Origin: Celeribacter baekdonensis | GTDB lineage: Bacteria; Pseudomonadota; Alphaproteobacteria; Rhodobacterales; Rhodobacteraceae | Assembly: GCF_003047105.1 (NCBI RefSeq) | Contig: NZ_CP028475.1 | Coordinates: 3,100,001-3,164,000 of the forward strand | DNA: 64,000 nt | Reading direction: 5' to 3' | Shown: piece by piece, positions 1 to 9,161 of the stretch | Position numbering within the stretch: the first letter of the stretch is position 1 | Layout: each line of letters begins with the position of its first letter | Notes under the pieces: generated by a model | Told to the model about the DNA's origin: nothing | Databases searched by the model: none | What the model saw: only the letters and a program-made list of their open reading frames with translations | Position numbers and translations under genes: made by a program

Positions 1-546
1 ACGGTGCATGGTTTGCCACAGGTCTTCGCGGGTAAAGGCATCGAGCGCACCAAAGGGTTCGTCCATGATCAACACGTCGGGTTTGTGCACAATCGAGCGA
101 CAAAGCGAGGCGCGTTGACGCATCCCGCCGGAGAGTTCAGAGGGGCGTTTGTCCTCAAACCCCTCAAGACCAACGAGCGCCAAAAGATCGCGGGCGCGGT
201 CCTGTTTTTGGCGTTTGCTCATGCTGTTGGGGACGATTTCGAGCGGCAGCAACACGTTGTCCAAAATCGTGCGCCATTCCAAAAGCACCGGGTTTTGAAA
301 CGCCATGCCCACGGTCGAGCGCGGCGATGTGACCCGTTCGCCATGCAGCCAAACTTCGCCCTCATCGGGCTTCATCAGCCCGGCGATCAATCGCGTCAGT
401 GTGGATTTGCCACAGCCAGACGGACCAACCACGGCGCAAAAATCGCCTTCGGGCACCGAAATGTTGAGGTTTTCGAGAACCGGCAGGGGGCCGTTTTCGG
501 TTTTGTAGGCGTGGGTGACGCCTTTGATGTCTATGAGGTTTGTCAT
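1..546 (-). CDS. ABC importer ATP-binding protein, SsuB/TauB type (partial)
   Basis: ATPase subunit of a nitrate/sulfonate/taurine-class importer, expected to drive uptake of the ligand bound by the next gene upstream. Read from the ATG at 546 downward, the first 182 residues show Walker A (VGPSGCGKST), the Q-loop (MAFQNPVLLEW), the signature (LSGGMRQRASLCRS) and Walker B (VLIMDEPFGALD). The H-loop and C-terminus lie beyond the window. It follows the NMT1-type binding protein on the same strand, with a terminator-like hairpin between them. The permease gene is presumably outside the window. Family is clear; the substrate is not. Confidence 0.93.
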   Translation of the reverse strand, partial: MTNLIDIKGVTHAYKTENGPLPVLENLNISVPEGDFCAVVGPSGCGKSTLTRLIAGLMKPDEGEVWLHGERVTSPRSTVGMAFQNPVLLEWRTILDNVLLPLEIVPNSMSKRQKQDRARDLLALVGLEGFEDKRPSELSGGMRQRASLCRSIVHKPDVLIMDEPFGALDAFTREDLWQTMHR

Positions 547-577
547 CTAACTCTCTGCCGTCTCTGAGCCGCGCCAT

Positions 578-616
578 AAAAAGCGGGCGCGGCCTTTGGA
601 AAGGTCCCGCGCCCGC
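578..616 (-). terminator. intrinsic terminator between binding-protein and ATPase genes
   Basis: Inverted repeat GCGGGCGCGG / CCGCGCCCGC (583-592 and 607-616), followed on the minus strand by five T (578-582). It lies inside a transporter operon, directly after the binding-protein gene. It probably acts as a partial terminator or 3'-end stabiliser that keeps ATPase levels below binding-protein levels. Confidence 0.75.
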
Positions 617-633
617 ATCAATTTTCGGGGTGC

Positions 634-1641
634 TTATTTCAGCATCCGGTCCGCAGCGGCGGGCAGGTAGGCGTCGGTAAAATAGAGACTCGCATCCGGT
701 GCGGCTTTGAACTCATAGACCATGCCGAGTTGTTCCAAAGAGCCTTCAAACCGGGCCGCATCAATGCCGCCAAAGCCGTTTGCCACAACGTAATCGGTCA
801 ACACGTTGCCTTCGAGCGCAAGCTCCAGGCGGCGGGTTTCGAGGTCAACATCAGAGGCCGGGTTGTATTTCACCATGTTTTCGACGGCGGCTTTCGGATC
901 GACAACCGCATCTTTCCAACCGGCGACAACGGCGGTCAAAAAGCCTTTGATCGCATCAGGGTGCTCGGCGGCAAAGTCGGTGTTGACCAAAAGCACGTTG
1001 CCATAAAGGCTCACGCCAAAATCGCTCATCATAATGGTCGAAATGTCATCCTCGGGCACGCCAAGACGCACGAGGTTGAGATAGGACGAGAAGTTAAAGC
1101 CCGTGACAGCATCGACTTTACCCTCGGCCAGCATCGGCTCGCGGGTCGGAAAACCGACCGGCTCGACGGTGATCTTTGACATGTCGAGATCGTTTTCGGC
1201 GGCAAAGATCGGGAACTGTGCCCATGCGCCATCGGGCGGCGGCGCGCCCAAAACGTGACCTTCAAGGTCTTTCGGCGCTTCAATCCCCAAGGATTTGCGG
1301 CCCACTACGGAAAACGCCGGAGCATCATAGATCATCATGATCGCAGTGACCGGCGCGCCGGGGTTTTGGTCGAGAAATTTCACCAGACTGTTGATGTCGG
1401 CCATGCCAACAGGGTAGGCGCCGGTGGCCACTTTCGGGATCGCATCAAGCGAGCCTTGGCCGGCGGAGATTTCCACGGATAGGTCCTGATCGGCAAAATA
1501 TCCGGCTTCGATCGCGGTGAAAAACGGGGCGGCGGGGCCTTCGAATTTCCAGTCGAGCGCAAATGGCAATGCGGTTTCGGCATAGGCGGTGGTTGCGGTC
1601 AGCGCGAAGGCTGCCAAAGTTGTAAAGGATTTATAGAACAT
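634..1641 (-). CDS. ABC transporter substrate-binding protein, NMT1/THI5-like
   Basis: Periplasmic binding protein of the NMT1/ThiY/SsuA superfamily (335 aa). The ATG at 1641 is preferred over the longer upstream frame because it has a GAGGGA ribosome site and begins a clear signal peptide (MFYKSFTTLAAFALTATTAYA, then AETALPF). The mature N-terminus (LDWKFEGPAAPFFTAIEAGY) is the family ligand-pocket start. Members bind thiamine precursors, hydantoins, pyrimidines, taurine or sulfonates; the sequence does not say which. I saw no TPP-riboswitch-like leader, so thiamine control by that route is unlikely. It is the first gene of the operon with the ATPase. Confidence 0.88.
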   Translation of the reverse strand: MFYKSFTTLAAFALTATTAYAETALPFALDWKFEGPAAPFFTAIEAGYFADQDLSVEISAGQGSLDAIPKVATGAYPVGMADINSLVKFLDQNPGAPVTAIMMIYDAPAFSVVGRKSLGIEAPKDLEGHVLGAPPPDGAWAQFPIFAAENDLDMSKITVEPVGFPTREPMLAEGKVDAVTGFNFSSYLNLVRLGVPEDDISTIMMSDFGVSLYGNVLLVNTDFAAEHPDAIKGFLTAVVAGWKDAVVDPKAAVENMVKYNPASDVDLETRRLELALEGNVLTDYVVANGFGGIDAARFEGSLEQLGMVYEFKAAPDASLYFTDAYLPAAADRMLK

Positions 1642-1714
1642 GGATTTCCCTCGTGTCGTTCCGGCCCAGTGTGGCGCAGGGGCGTTTTCGCCGCGAGGGC
1701 AAGGTTCACAATCA

Positions 1715-1767
1715 TGTATACAACCTTTGTATTCGCACACAAATACATCACATAAACTCATGTGTGA
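1715..1767. promoter_or_regulatory. candidate GntR-type operator region upstream of the NMT1-like gene
   Basis: An 8-bp palindrome TGTATACA (1715-1722) lies 74 bp upstream of the binding-protein ATG. Two weaker inverted repeats follow: TTTGT...ACAAA (1726-1743) and TCACAT-N6-ATGTGTGA (1748-1767). TTGTATACAA-like sites are typical of FCD-family GntR repressors. No regulator gene is visible in the window, so the assignment is inference. Confidence 0.45.
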
Positions 1768-1839
1768 TTAAATATAGTGCAGGTATGGCGAATCTCGATT
1801 TCTACATGACGCAGGGGCAACCTGAGGCATGCGACTCAA

Positions 1840-1869
1840 GGGGCGGGTTTAGGTGACCAAGCCCACCCC
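1840..1869 (-). terminator. possible terminator after cpdB
   Basis: GGGGCGGG (1840-1847) and CCCACCCC (1862-1869) can pair with one wobble, 8 bp beyond the cpdB stop. On the minus strand only two T follow, so this is a weak terminator at best. Confidence 0.4.
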
Positions 1870-1877
1870 TATGAATG

Positions 1878-3854
1878 TTAAAGCGTGATGCGGAATTGCG
1901 CGAAACCATCATGGCCTTCGCCCGCGTCTTCGATGGTGAGACCGTCGAGATCGGCCAGATGTTGGTGCGCGGCAGGGCCGGTTTCAAACAACACTGTGGT
2001 GTCGCCCAAGGGAGCAAGCGACCAATTGTTGTCGGCGGTTGGATTGATTGTGCCTTGGTCCACGATATAGCGCACGATGATGTCGCGGTTGGTGTCCGGT
2101 CCTTCGAAAATCACGGTCGTGCCATCAGCGCCGGGGAAGGTGCCGCCGCCGCCCGCACGGTAGTTATTGGTGGCGACGATGAATTCCATCTCGTCGGTCA
2201 CCGGCGCGCCATTGTAGGTCAGATTGACGATGCGCGAGGCGTTCGGGTTCAAAACCTCGCCACTGGTGTCAAACCGCGACGGTTGCGAAATGTCGATTTG
2301 GTAGCTCACGCCATCAATGACATCGAAATTGTAGGAGGCAAAATCGGGGTTGAGCAAAAGCGCATCTTTCGCGCCTTTATCGACCTGATTGAACATGCCA
2401 GCGGAGCGTTCCAGCCAGCCTTTGAGTTGCGCGCCATTGATCCGTACCGCGCGGATTGTATTCGGATAAAGGTAGAGATCGGCGACGTTTTTGATCGCCA
2501 CATCGCCCACGGCCACGTCAGTGTAATATTCCGGTCCGCCACGTCCACCGGCCTTAAACGGTGCTGCGGCAGATAAGATCGGCAGGCCGTCGTGTTCGGT
2601 GCCTTTCATCATCTCGCCAATGTACCAAAGTTGGGCGTTGGACACGATTTGCACCGACGGATCGTCGGCCACGAGGGCAAAATAGGAATGCAACGGCGCG
2701 TTGGTTTTGCCCACGGCGCGGCGCACATAGGCCAGCGTTTGCTCGTGAACATCCATGATCGAGTCCAGCACAGGATCGACACTTTCGACCAAGGGGGAGA
2801 TCGAACGATCTTCGTTGCGCTGTGCGATCGGGCGGGTTTCAACGGCGTTTGTGACCACGCGCCACGCGTTGCCGTCTTTTTCCAACAGCAAATCCATCAC
2901 ACCAAGATGCGAGCCCCAATAGCCGCCCATGACCGCCGGTTTGCCGTGGATCAACCCCTTTTGCGCATCGACCGCCGCATAGCCATCATAGGTTGCAGAC
3001 GGGAACACAAGGTGGGAATGCCCGGTCATCAGCGCGTCAATGCCGTCAATCTCGGCCAAGGGCACGGACGCGTTTTCCATTCTGTCGCTGTGCGCGGCTG
3101 CGCCAATGCCGGAGTGGTTGAGTGCGATGATAATATCGGCACCTTTTTCTTTCATTTCAGGAACATAGGCGCGGGCCGTCTCGACGATGTCGCGGGCCTC
3201 AACGGCACCTTCAAGGTTCTTGCGGTCCCACATCATGATCTGGGGCGGAACAAAGCCGATCAGGCCGATTTTGATGGTGTGGGTCTCGCCGGACCCATCG
3301 GTCAGCTCGCGGTCCAAAATCACATAGGGCGGTAAAAGTGTTTTATCGGCGCGCGGGTTGGCCCCCATTTCAGTGACGACATTGGCAGAAATCACCGGGT
3401 AATTGGCTCCGGCCAATGCCTTCATCAAAAAGGGAATGCCGTAGTTGAATTCGTGGTTGCCCAAGGTGGAGGCATCAAAGCCCACGGTGTTCATGGCGGT
3501 GATGACGGGGTGCATGTCGCCCTCTTTCATCCCGCGCTCATAGGCAATGAAATCGCCCATCGGATTGCCTTGAAGAAAGTCCCCATTATCAACCAACATC
3601 GTGTTGGTTGCCTCGGCGCGCACGGCGTTGATATGCGCCGCAGTACGCGCAAGCCCGACAGTGTCGATCAGTTTGTCCGAATAATAGTCATATGGAAAGA
3701 CATGCACATGCAGGTCAGTTGTTTCCATAACCCGCAAATGCGCTTGGTTTACGGCCGCGCGCGCAGAAAAAGGGTGAAGAGCAATCAAGGCAGATCCTGC
3801 GATTGTGCCGGACATGAAGCCGCGGCGATTCATATTTGTTTTCAAACGGCTCAT
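1878..3854 (-). CDS. cpdB: 2',3'-cyclic-nucleotide 2'-phosphodiesterase / 3'-nucleotidase
   Basis: Periplasmic bifunctional metallophosphoesterase that opens 2',3'-cyclic nucleotides and dephosphorylates 3'-nucleotides to salvage nucleosides and phosphate. At 658 aa it is full-length for the family. Start ATG 3854 has a strong AAAGGAGG site; an upstream in-frame start exists but lacks one. The N-terminus carries a twin-arginine signal ([18 protein letters not shown]...ARA), so Tat export is expected. Metal-site motifs: [40 protein letters not shown]. The C-terminal half matches the 5'-nucleotidase substrate domain (e.g. [15 protein letters not shown]). Monocistronic and divergent from nudC. 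Confidence 0.93.
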   Translation of the reverse strand: MSRLKTNMNRRGFMSGTIAGSALIALHPFSARAAVNQAHLRVMETTDLHVHVFPYDYYSDKLIDTVGLARTAAHINAVRAEATNTMLVDNGDFLQGNPMGDFIAYERGMKEGDMHPVITAMNTVGFDASTLGNHEFNYGIPFLMKALAGANYPVISANVVTEMGANPRADKTLLPPYVILDRELTDGSGETHTIKIGLIGFVPPQIMMWDRKNLEGAVEARDIVETARAYVPEMKEKGADIIIALNHSGIGAAAHSDRMENASVPLAEIDGIDALMTGHSHLVFPSATYDGYAAVDAQKGLIHGKPAVMGGYWGSHLGVMDLLLEKDGNAWRVVTNAVETRPIAQRNEDRSISPLVESVDPVLDSIMDVHEQTLAYVRRAVGKTNAPLHSYFALVADDPSVQIVSNAQLWYIGEMMKGTEHDGLPILSAAAPFKAGGRGGPEYYTDVAVGDVAIKNVADLYLYPNTIRAVRINGAQLKGWLERSAGMFNQVDKGAKDALLLNPDFASYNFDVIDGVSYQIDISQPSRFDTSGEVLNPNASRIVNLTYNGAPVTDEMEFIVATNNYRAGGGGTFPGADGTTVIFEGPDTNRDIIVRYIVDQGTINPTADNNWSLAPLGDTTVLFETGPAAHQHLADLDGLTIEDAGEGHDGFAQFRITL

Positions 3855-3982
3855 GATGCGCCTCCTTTTGACATACGTTGGCGCAAACATTTACACGTCA
3901 CAAGACACTGGTGTGACGGCGGTAAAATTATCAGTCCTTTGACCTGAAACAAACCCTTTCGAGTTGCCTTTTTAGTCGCATG

Positions 3983-4004
3983 AACAACTTTAGGTTGTTT
4001 TTTT
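3983..4004 (+). other. small AU-rich hairpin with T-run upstream of nudC
   Basis: AACAAC (3983-3988), a 5-nt loop and GTTGTT (3994-3999) run into seven T (3998-4004). This has terminator form but only a 6-bp, A/T-rich stem, and no plus-strand gene lies upstream to terminate. It could be a leader attenuator for nudC or chance. Confidence 0.3.
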
Positions 4005-4105
4005 GATTATTGTCGCACAGAGACAACACAATCATGTGGTTTTTGCGCGAAATGCGTAGCTGGAACCGCTGGCCGTACACCCGAAATCGACATATGGCTG
4101 ACCGT

Positions 4106-5052
4106 ATGAGAAAAGAATCTGTGGTTTTTGCAGCCGGGGTGCTGCGTCGTGAGGCCCATTTGCGGCCAGATGCCAAGTCGCTTTGGGCCCAAAAAAATGC
4201 TTTGATCGTACCGTTTTGGCACAAAATGCCATTGATGCGGCAGGCGGGCGGACTTGCGTTTTGCACAACCGAAGATCCCGCGTTTGATCCCGACAAGCAC
4301 CCCTGTCTGTTCTTAGGCCTCTCAGACGAGAATGCGCCGATTTTTGCGGTCGATGTTGACGATTGGAAGGGTGCCATACCGACAGATGAGGCCGTGATGC
4401 CATGGTCGGGGGTGCCGTTCCCTGTGCAGAAATCGAAGGGACGGAGTTTCATGATTTGAGGTCGCTGATGACCCAGTTGACCCCTTGGGAGGCTGAGGTC
4501 GCGGCAACGGCACGCGGTATTTTGGAATGGCACGGGCGGCATAGGTTTTGTGCCAATTGCGGTGCGCCCACAAAGATGTCCGATGGTGGTTGGCGGCGCG
4601 ACTGTGCGGCCTGCTCGGCGCACCATTTTCCGCGTACGGATCCTGTGGTGATCATGTTGGTGACCCATGGAAATTCCGTACTTTTGGGCCGCAATGCAGC
4701 CTGGCCCGAAGGGATGTATTCGCTTTTGGCCGGGTTCATGGAACCGGGCGAGCCGATTGAGGCCGCCGTACGGCGCGAGGTTTTGGAAGAATCGGGGGTG
4801 GTCATTGGCGCGGTCGACTATGTCGCCAGTCAGCCATGGCCCTTTCCCGCCTCGTTGATGATTGGCTGTCGGGCTGAGGCGTTGACGCGCGAGATCACGC
4901 TGGATCCCAATGAGCTTGAGGATGCGCTTTGGGTGACCCGCGAGGAGCTATCTGTTGCGATGGCCGGGCTGTCCGATAAAATTCGCCCGGCCCGAAAAGG
5001 CGCATTGGCGCAATTTCTTCTGACCAAGTGGCTTGCAGACTGTTGGGAATAA
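4106..5052 (+). CDS. nudC: NADH pyrophosphatase / RNA-decapping Nudix enzyme, frameshifted
   Basis: NudC cleaves NAD(H) to NMN(H) and AMP and can remove NAD caps from RNA. The protein is split: the N-terminal domain reads in one frame to 4459, and the rest reads in another frame to 5052. Adding one G to the G5 run at 4408-4412 joins them (...MPWSGGAVPCAEIEG...). The joined protein has the zinc ribbon CxxC (FCANCG) ... CxxC (CAACSA), a perfect Nudix box (GFMEPGE...REVLEESGV) and the NudC hallmark SQPWPFP. ATG 4106 is chosen because MRKESVVFAAGVLRREAHLR resembles relatives' N-termini; ATG 4094 or 4010 is possible, and no site has a clear ribosome-binding sequence. Probably intact in the organism. 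Confidence 0.85.
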
Positions 5053-5094
5053 CGGGATAACATGGGCCGGGGCAGTGATCACAAGTGAGTTGGC

Positions 5095-5568
5095 ATGAAA
5101 TTTTCGACCCGTCAGGACATTGAAGCACCGGCAGAATTTGTCTTTGAACGCCTTGTTGATTTTGAGGGCTTGGAGCGTCAGGCGATGCGGCGTGGCATCA
5201 ACGTCAACCGTAAATCGCCCAGCCAGCCGCGTGGGGTTGGTGCCGGTTGGACGTTGAAAGTTCCGTTTCGAGGGAAATTGCGCGATTTGGTCGCTGAAAT
5301 CCGCGAATATGATGCGCCCAACGGTTTGATGGTCGACGCGAAATCAGGTGGGTTGGACATGATTTTGACCGCTGATCTTTTGGCACTTTCGCCGCAGCGC
5401 ACGCGTATGACGCTTGGCTATGACGTGCGTCCGAACACATTGTCGGCGCGGATTCTGGTTCAGTCGGTGAAATTCGCAAAGGGCACATTGCAAAAGCGGT
5501 TTGAAACCCGCGTTTCAAAATTTTGCGACCATTTGGCGGATGAGTACCTAGGCGCGTCCAAAAGATAA
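5095..5568 (+). CDS. SRPBCC (START/polyketide-cyclase-like) family protein
   Basis: A 157-aa single-domain protein with the pattern of the SRPBCC hydrophobic-ligand fold: N-terminal strand (MKFSTRQDIEAPAEFVFERL), central strands with VGAGWTLKVPFRGKLRDLVAEI, and a long C-terminal helix ending DHLADEYLGASKR. No signal peptide or membrane segment, so cytoplasmic. It follows nudC by 42 bp on the same strand and is likely co-transcribed. No ligand or reaction can be assigned; its conservation next to nudC is the only functional hint. Confidence 0.75.
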   Translation: MKFSTRQDIEAPAEFVFERLVDFEGLERQAMRRGINVNRKSPSQPRGVGAGWTLKVPFRGKLRDLVAEIREYDAPNGLMVDAKSGGLDMILTADLLALSPQRTRMTLGYDVRPNTLSARILVQSVKFAKGTLQKRFETRVSKFCDHLADEYLGASKR

Positions 5569-5583
5569 TTCGGAACGCGCCTA
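5549..5583. terminator. hairpin between convergent SRPBCC and pheA genes
   Basis: Perfect 9-bp inverted repeat TAGGCGCGT (5549-5557) / ACGCGCCTA (5575-5583) with a 17-nt loop, spanning the end of the SRPBCC gene. Placed where a shared terminator for convergent genes would be, but no T-tract follows on either strand. Confidence 0.45.
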
Positions 5584-5597
5584 AGAGTTGTCCATGT

Positions 5598-6427
5598 TTA
5601 GGTCCGACGCGGGTCAGCCGGATAGACGCCTAAAATCTCAACCATTTCAGTGAAATACCCCAATTCATCTAGCGCGCGGCGCACGTTTTCGTCGTCGGGA
5701 TGGCCTTCGATATCGGCATAAAACTGTGTTGCGGTGAAAACCCCGTCGACCATGTAGCTTTCCAGCTTGGTCATGTTGACGCCATTGGTGGCAAAGCCCC
5801 CCATCGCCTTATACAGCGCAGCCGGGAGGTTGCGGACGCGGAACATAAAGGCGGTGACCATTTTGTCGGCGCGGCGGGTATAATCGGCTTCGCGTGCCAT
5901 GATGAGAAAACGAGTGGTGTTGAGTTTGTGGTCTTCAATATGGCGGGCCAGCACATCAAGTCCGAAAATTTCACCAGCCAATTCTGAGGCGAACGCCCCG
6001 ATCTCCGGGTTGCCCTCTTCTTGAACGGATCGTGCGGCGGCGGCGTTGTCAGACCAATTGATCGTTGTCAGGCTATGGTCGCGCACAAAGCCACGGGCCT
6101 GCCCCAAAAGCACGGACATGGCACGCACCTGTTTGATGTCGGATGTTTTCGTGCCGGGAAGTCCCAAAAGGTTCACATGCACGCGCACGAAGGTCTCATC
6201 AATGATGTGCAGGCCTGATTCTGGCAAAAGGTGATAGACGTCTTGCACCCGTCCATAGGTCGAATTTTCGACCGCAATCATGCCAAGATCAGCCGCCCCG
6301 AGCGCACAGCCTCCATCGCATCCTCAAAGGTCGGGCAGGGCAGGGGCTCAAACGCGGGGCGCGCTTCACAGCATGCTTGATGGGAATATGACCCCAGTTC
6401 TCCCTGAAATGCGATGCGTCCGGTCAT
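5598..6427 (-). CDS. pheA: prephenate dehydratase, frameshifted
   Basis: Converts prephenate to phenylpyruvate in phenylalanine synthesis. ATG 6427 has an AAGGGG site and begins MTGRIAFQGELGSYSHQAC, the normal enzyme N-terminus. The frame breaks at a C4 run (6296-6299, plus strand): the frame from 6427 hits a stop soon after, while the second frame resumes with MIAVENSTYGRVQDVYHLL. One extra base gives ...AVRSGAADLGMIAVENST..., the expected catalytic-domain sequence. The C-terminal ACT domain carries the phenylalanine site (NLPAALYKAMGGFATNGVN then LESYMV). This is the monofunctional dehydratase type, without chorismate mutase. Divergent from cycM. Confidence 0.9.
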
Positions 6428-6549
6428 TTTCGACCCCTTTTGTCTCATAGTTTTGCGCTAACTTGCGTGGGTGACGGTCTTATACCTTGAAATGCACTAG
6501 GGGAAGCGGGTAGATAGCGCGCGACGAATGCATATAAACGGAACGCGAC

Positions 6550-7071
6550 ATGTTCAACACTATGACCATCACCAAGGTCGTCGGCGGCCTTTGCGGCACC
6601 TTCTTGATCTTCCTCTTTGCCAATTGGGCTGGGACCTCCATCTACTCGATGGGCGGCGCTGGTCATGATGGCGAACACGCCCAAGCCTATGTCATCGCGA
6701 CAGGCGAAGAAGATGCCGCCCCGGCAGAAGAGGTGGTCCAAGTGAGCTTTGACGAGCTTTTGGCCTCTGCTGACGTTGCGAAAGGCGAAAAAGTCTTTTC
6801 CAAATGCAAGGCCTGCCACAAAGTGGACGGCACCAACGGCACCGGTCCGCACCTTGATGGCGTGTTCGAGCGTGTCGTCGCAAGCGTCGATGGGTTCACC
6901 TACTCCGACGGCATGATGGCCCACGGTGGCGCCTGGACACCCGATGCGCTCAACGAATTTCTGCTCAACCCGAAAGGCGTTGTTTCGGGCACCAAAATGT
7001 CTTTCGCAGGTCTGCCGAAGATCGAAGATCGCGCCAATCTCGTGGCCTATCTTCAGTCGATCTCTGGCTGA
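6550..7071 (+). CDS. cycM: membrane-anchored cytochrome c (CycM/c552 type)
   Basis: Electron carrier of the respiratory chain, anchored to the inner membrane with its haem domain in the periplasm; in related bacteria it links the bc1 complex to terminal oxidases. 173 aa: an uncleaved hydrophobic anchor (about residues 8-28), a flexible acidic/Ala-Pro linker, then a class I cytochrome c fold with CKACH haem attachment (about residues 87-91) and the distal Met in GTKMSFAGL. Start ATG 6550. Divergent from pheA, followed by its own terminator, so monocistronic. No FNR box in the 122-bp divergent promoter region, unlike the oxidase genes further on. Confidence 0.9.
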   Translation: MFNTMTITKVVGGLCGTFLIFLFANWAGTSIYSMGGAGHDGEHAQAYVIATGEEDAAPAEEVVQVSFDELLASADVAKGEKVFSKCKACHKVDGTNGTGPHLDGVFERVVASVDGFTYSDGMMAHGGAWTPDALNEFLLNPKGVVSGTKMSFAGLPKIEDRANLVAYLQSISG

Positions 7072-7100
7072 TCTCAACAGATCGCGCCTGATTGCATCAC

Positions 7101-7135
7101 AAACCCCCATTGGCCGTGTGCCAGTGGGGGTTTTC
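7101..7135 (+). terminator. intrinsic terminator of cycM
   Basis: AACCCCCATTGG / CCAGTGGGGGTT stem (one T-G wobble) with a 7-nt loop followed by TTTTCTT, about 30 bp after the cycM stop. Strong Rho-independent terminator. Confidence 0.88.
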
Positions 7136-7278
7136 TTATGCAAACTCTTACGCGCTTGGGTGCGATCACGGTTTTTCGATGTGTTGTAACTTGCATGTGG
7201 GCGTGTCGACACATTACCGTCGCACAGAGCAAGACGCGCCGCCCAATGGCGCATCCACAACACTTTCGGAGGTTCCAT

Positions 7279-9143
7279 ATGTTCGCACGCCCCGCTTTTC
7301 GCACAGGTTTCCCGATCTTGGCCCTGTTGGCGCTTTTGGGGGGGCTGCGAAAGCTGAGGACACGATCACACGCACATGGTTCACCGATTGGGATACGGTG
7401 AAATATTCCGAACCCTTTGACCACCTCGATTACGTCAACCCAGATGCGCCCAAAGGTGGCGACATCGTTTTGGGCACGGTTGGCACCTTTGACAGTATGA
7501 ACCCCTTCTCTACCCTGTCAGGGACGCCCGCAGCTTTGTCGTCGACCCCGTATGAGCGGTTGATGGACGGGACGGCGGATGAGTTCACCGGGGCTCAGTA
7601 CTGTCTTTTGTGTGAAACCTTGGAGTATCCTGAGAGCCAGGAGTGGGTGATTTTCCACCTGCGCAAGGATGTGACCTTTTCTGACGGCACGCCGATGACC
7701 GCCGAGGATGTGGTGTTCACTCATAACAAATTCATCAACGAAGCCACGCCATCATGGCGCGCGGGCGTCAGTGCGATGATTGCGAAAGTCGAGGCGCTTG
7801 ATCCCTATACCGTCAAATTCACCTTTCAACCGGACATCCCACGCAAAGGGTTGATCGGACAGGCCGGGTCGACTTTGGTGATGCAAAAAGCGTGGTTTGA
7901 CGCCCATGACGCCAAGTTGGATGAGAAACGTTTCGATGTCTCTCCCGGCACAGGGGCCTATATGTTGGACAGCTACGACGCCGGCCAATGGGTGAAATAC
8001 AAACGCAACCCGGATTATTGGGGCATCAAACATCCGCTCAAAGTCGGGCGCGAGAATTTCGACACCATCAAGGTGATCTATTTCGGCGATACGATTGCGG
8101 CGTTTGAGGCGTTTAAATCGGGTGAGATCACGTTCCGCCAAGAAACCTCGTCTTTGAATTGGGCCACCGGTTATGATTTTCCGGCTCTGGAAAAGGGCTG
8201 GGTGATCAAAGCCACACTTCATGATGGCTCACTGCCCGGCGCGGCCGGATTTTTGTTCAACCTGCGCCGGGACAAGTTTCAGGATCGCAATGTGCGTTTG
8301 GCGCTTGGGTTGATGTATAATTTCACATGGACCAATGACACGTTGCAATACGGGCTGTTCAAACAGCGCGAAAGCTTTTGGGAAACACCGCAGCTCAAGG
8401 CCACAGGCCTGCCTGAGGGCAAAGAATTGGCCTATCTTGATGAGGTCCGCGACATGGTCCCGCCTGAGATTTTCACCGAAGAGGCGTTTTTGCCTCATAC
8501 GTCGGGCGAACGCTCTTTGGACCGTCGCAATTTGCGTAAAGCTTTGGCTTTGTTAGAGAAGGCCGGATATGTCCCCGGCGATGATGGCAAGTTGCGCAAT
8601 GCCAAGGGCGAGACGCTGGATGTTGAATTCCTGCATTACAACCCGGCGTGGGATCGCATCATCAATCCCTATATCGAAAATCTTGTCGCGTTGGGCGTGA
8701 ACGCCAGCTACAACCGCGTCGATGCGAACCAGTACCAAGCCCGAACCCAAAGCTTTGATTACGACATGATCTACAGCGGCTATGCGAACGGGTTTGAGGA
8801 AGGGTCAAGCTTTGATCAGAAATACGGATCTGACAATGTGAACGACGTGTTCAACCCGGCGGGTCTGTCTGATCCGGCGATTGATTATCTGGGCAAACGC
8901 TTGTTAGAGGTCGAAAGCTATGACGATATGGCCGCCGTTGTGCGTGCTGCCGACCGGATCATGCGCTACGACTATTTCATTGTTCCCGCGCATATGAACG
9001 ACGCATTTTGGGTGGCCTATTACAACATGTATGAGCACCCGTCCGAGGATAAAATGCCACCGCTTGATCTGGGCTATCTGGATTTTTGGTGGGTCAATGC
9101 CGACAAAGAGCAGGCGCTCAAAGCCGCCGGCGCGTTGAAATAA
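7279..9143 (+). CDS. yejA: peptide ABC transporter substrate-binding protein (YejA type), frameshifted
   Basis: Family 5 extracellular solute-binding protein of the YejABEF importer, which in enterobacteria takes up oligopeptides and microcin C-like compounds. The signal peptide starts at ATG 7279 (GGAGG site): MFARPAFRTGFPILALLALL. The frame then breaks at the G7 run 7338-7344; one more G gives ...LLGGAAKAEDTITRTW, joining signal peptide and mature protein. Mature family marks are YVNPDAPKGGDIVLG, SMNPFSTLSGTPA and FHLRKDVTFSDGTPMTAEDV. About 621 aa, normal for YejA. First gene of yejABEF; no obvious terminator between it and yejB, unlike the other importers here. Confidence 0.9.
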
Positions 9144-9161
9144 GCAGTCAGGACAATCCCG

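Noticed and set aside
1642..1780. TPP riboswitch upstream of the NMT1/THI5-like gene
   Set aside because: No CUGAGA or the other conserved thi-box segments are present on the transcribed strand.
6371..6384. 14-bp sequence GCATGCTTGATGGG shared with the mcp 3' hairpin (about 41075-41088)
   Set aside because: One copy is inside conserved pheA codons and the other in a terminator-like stem. No flanking similarity, so a chance match and not a mobile repeat.
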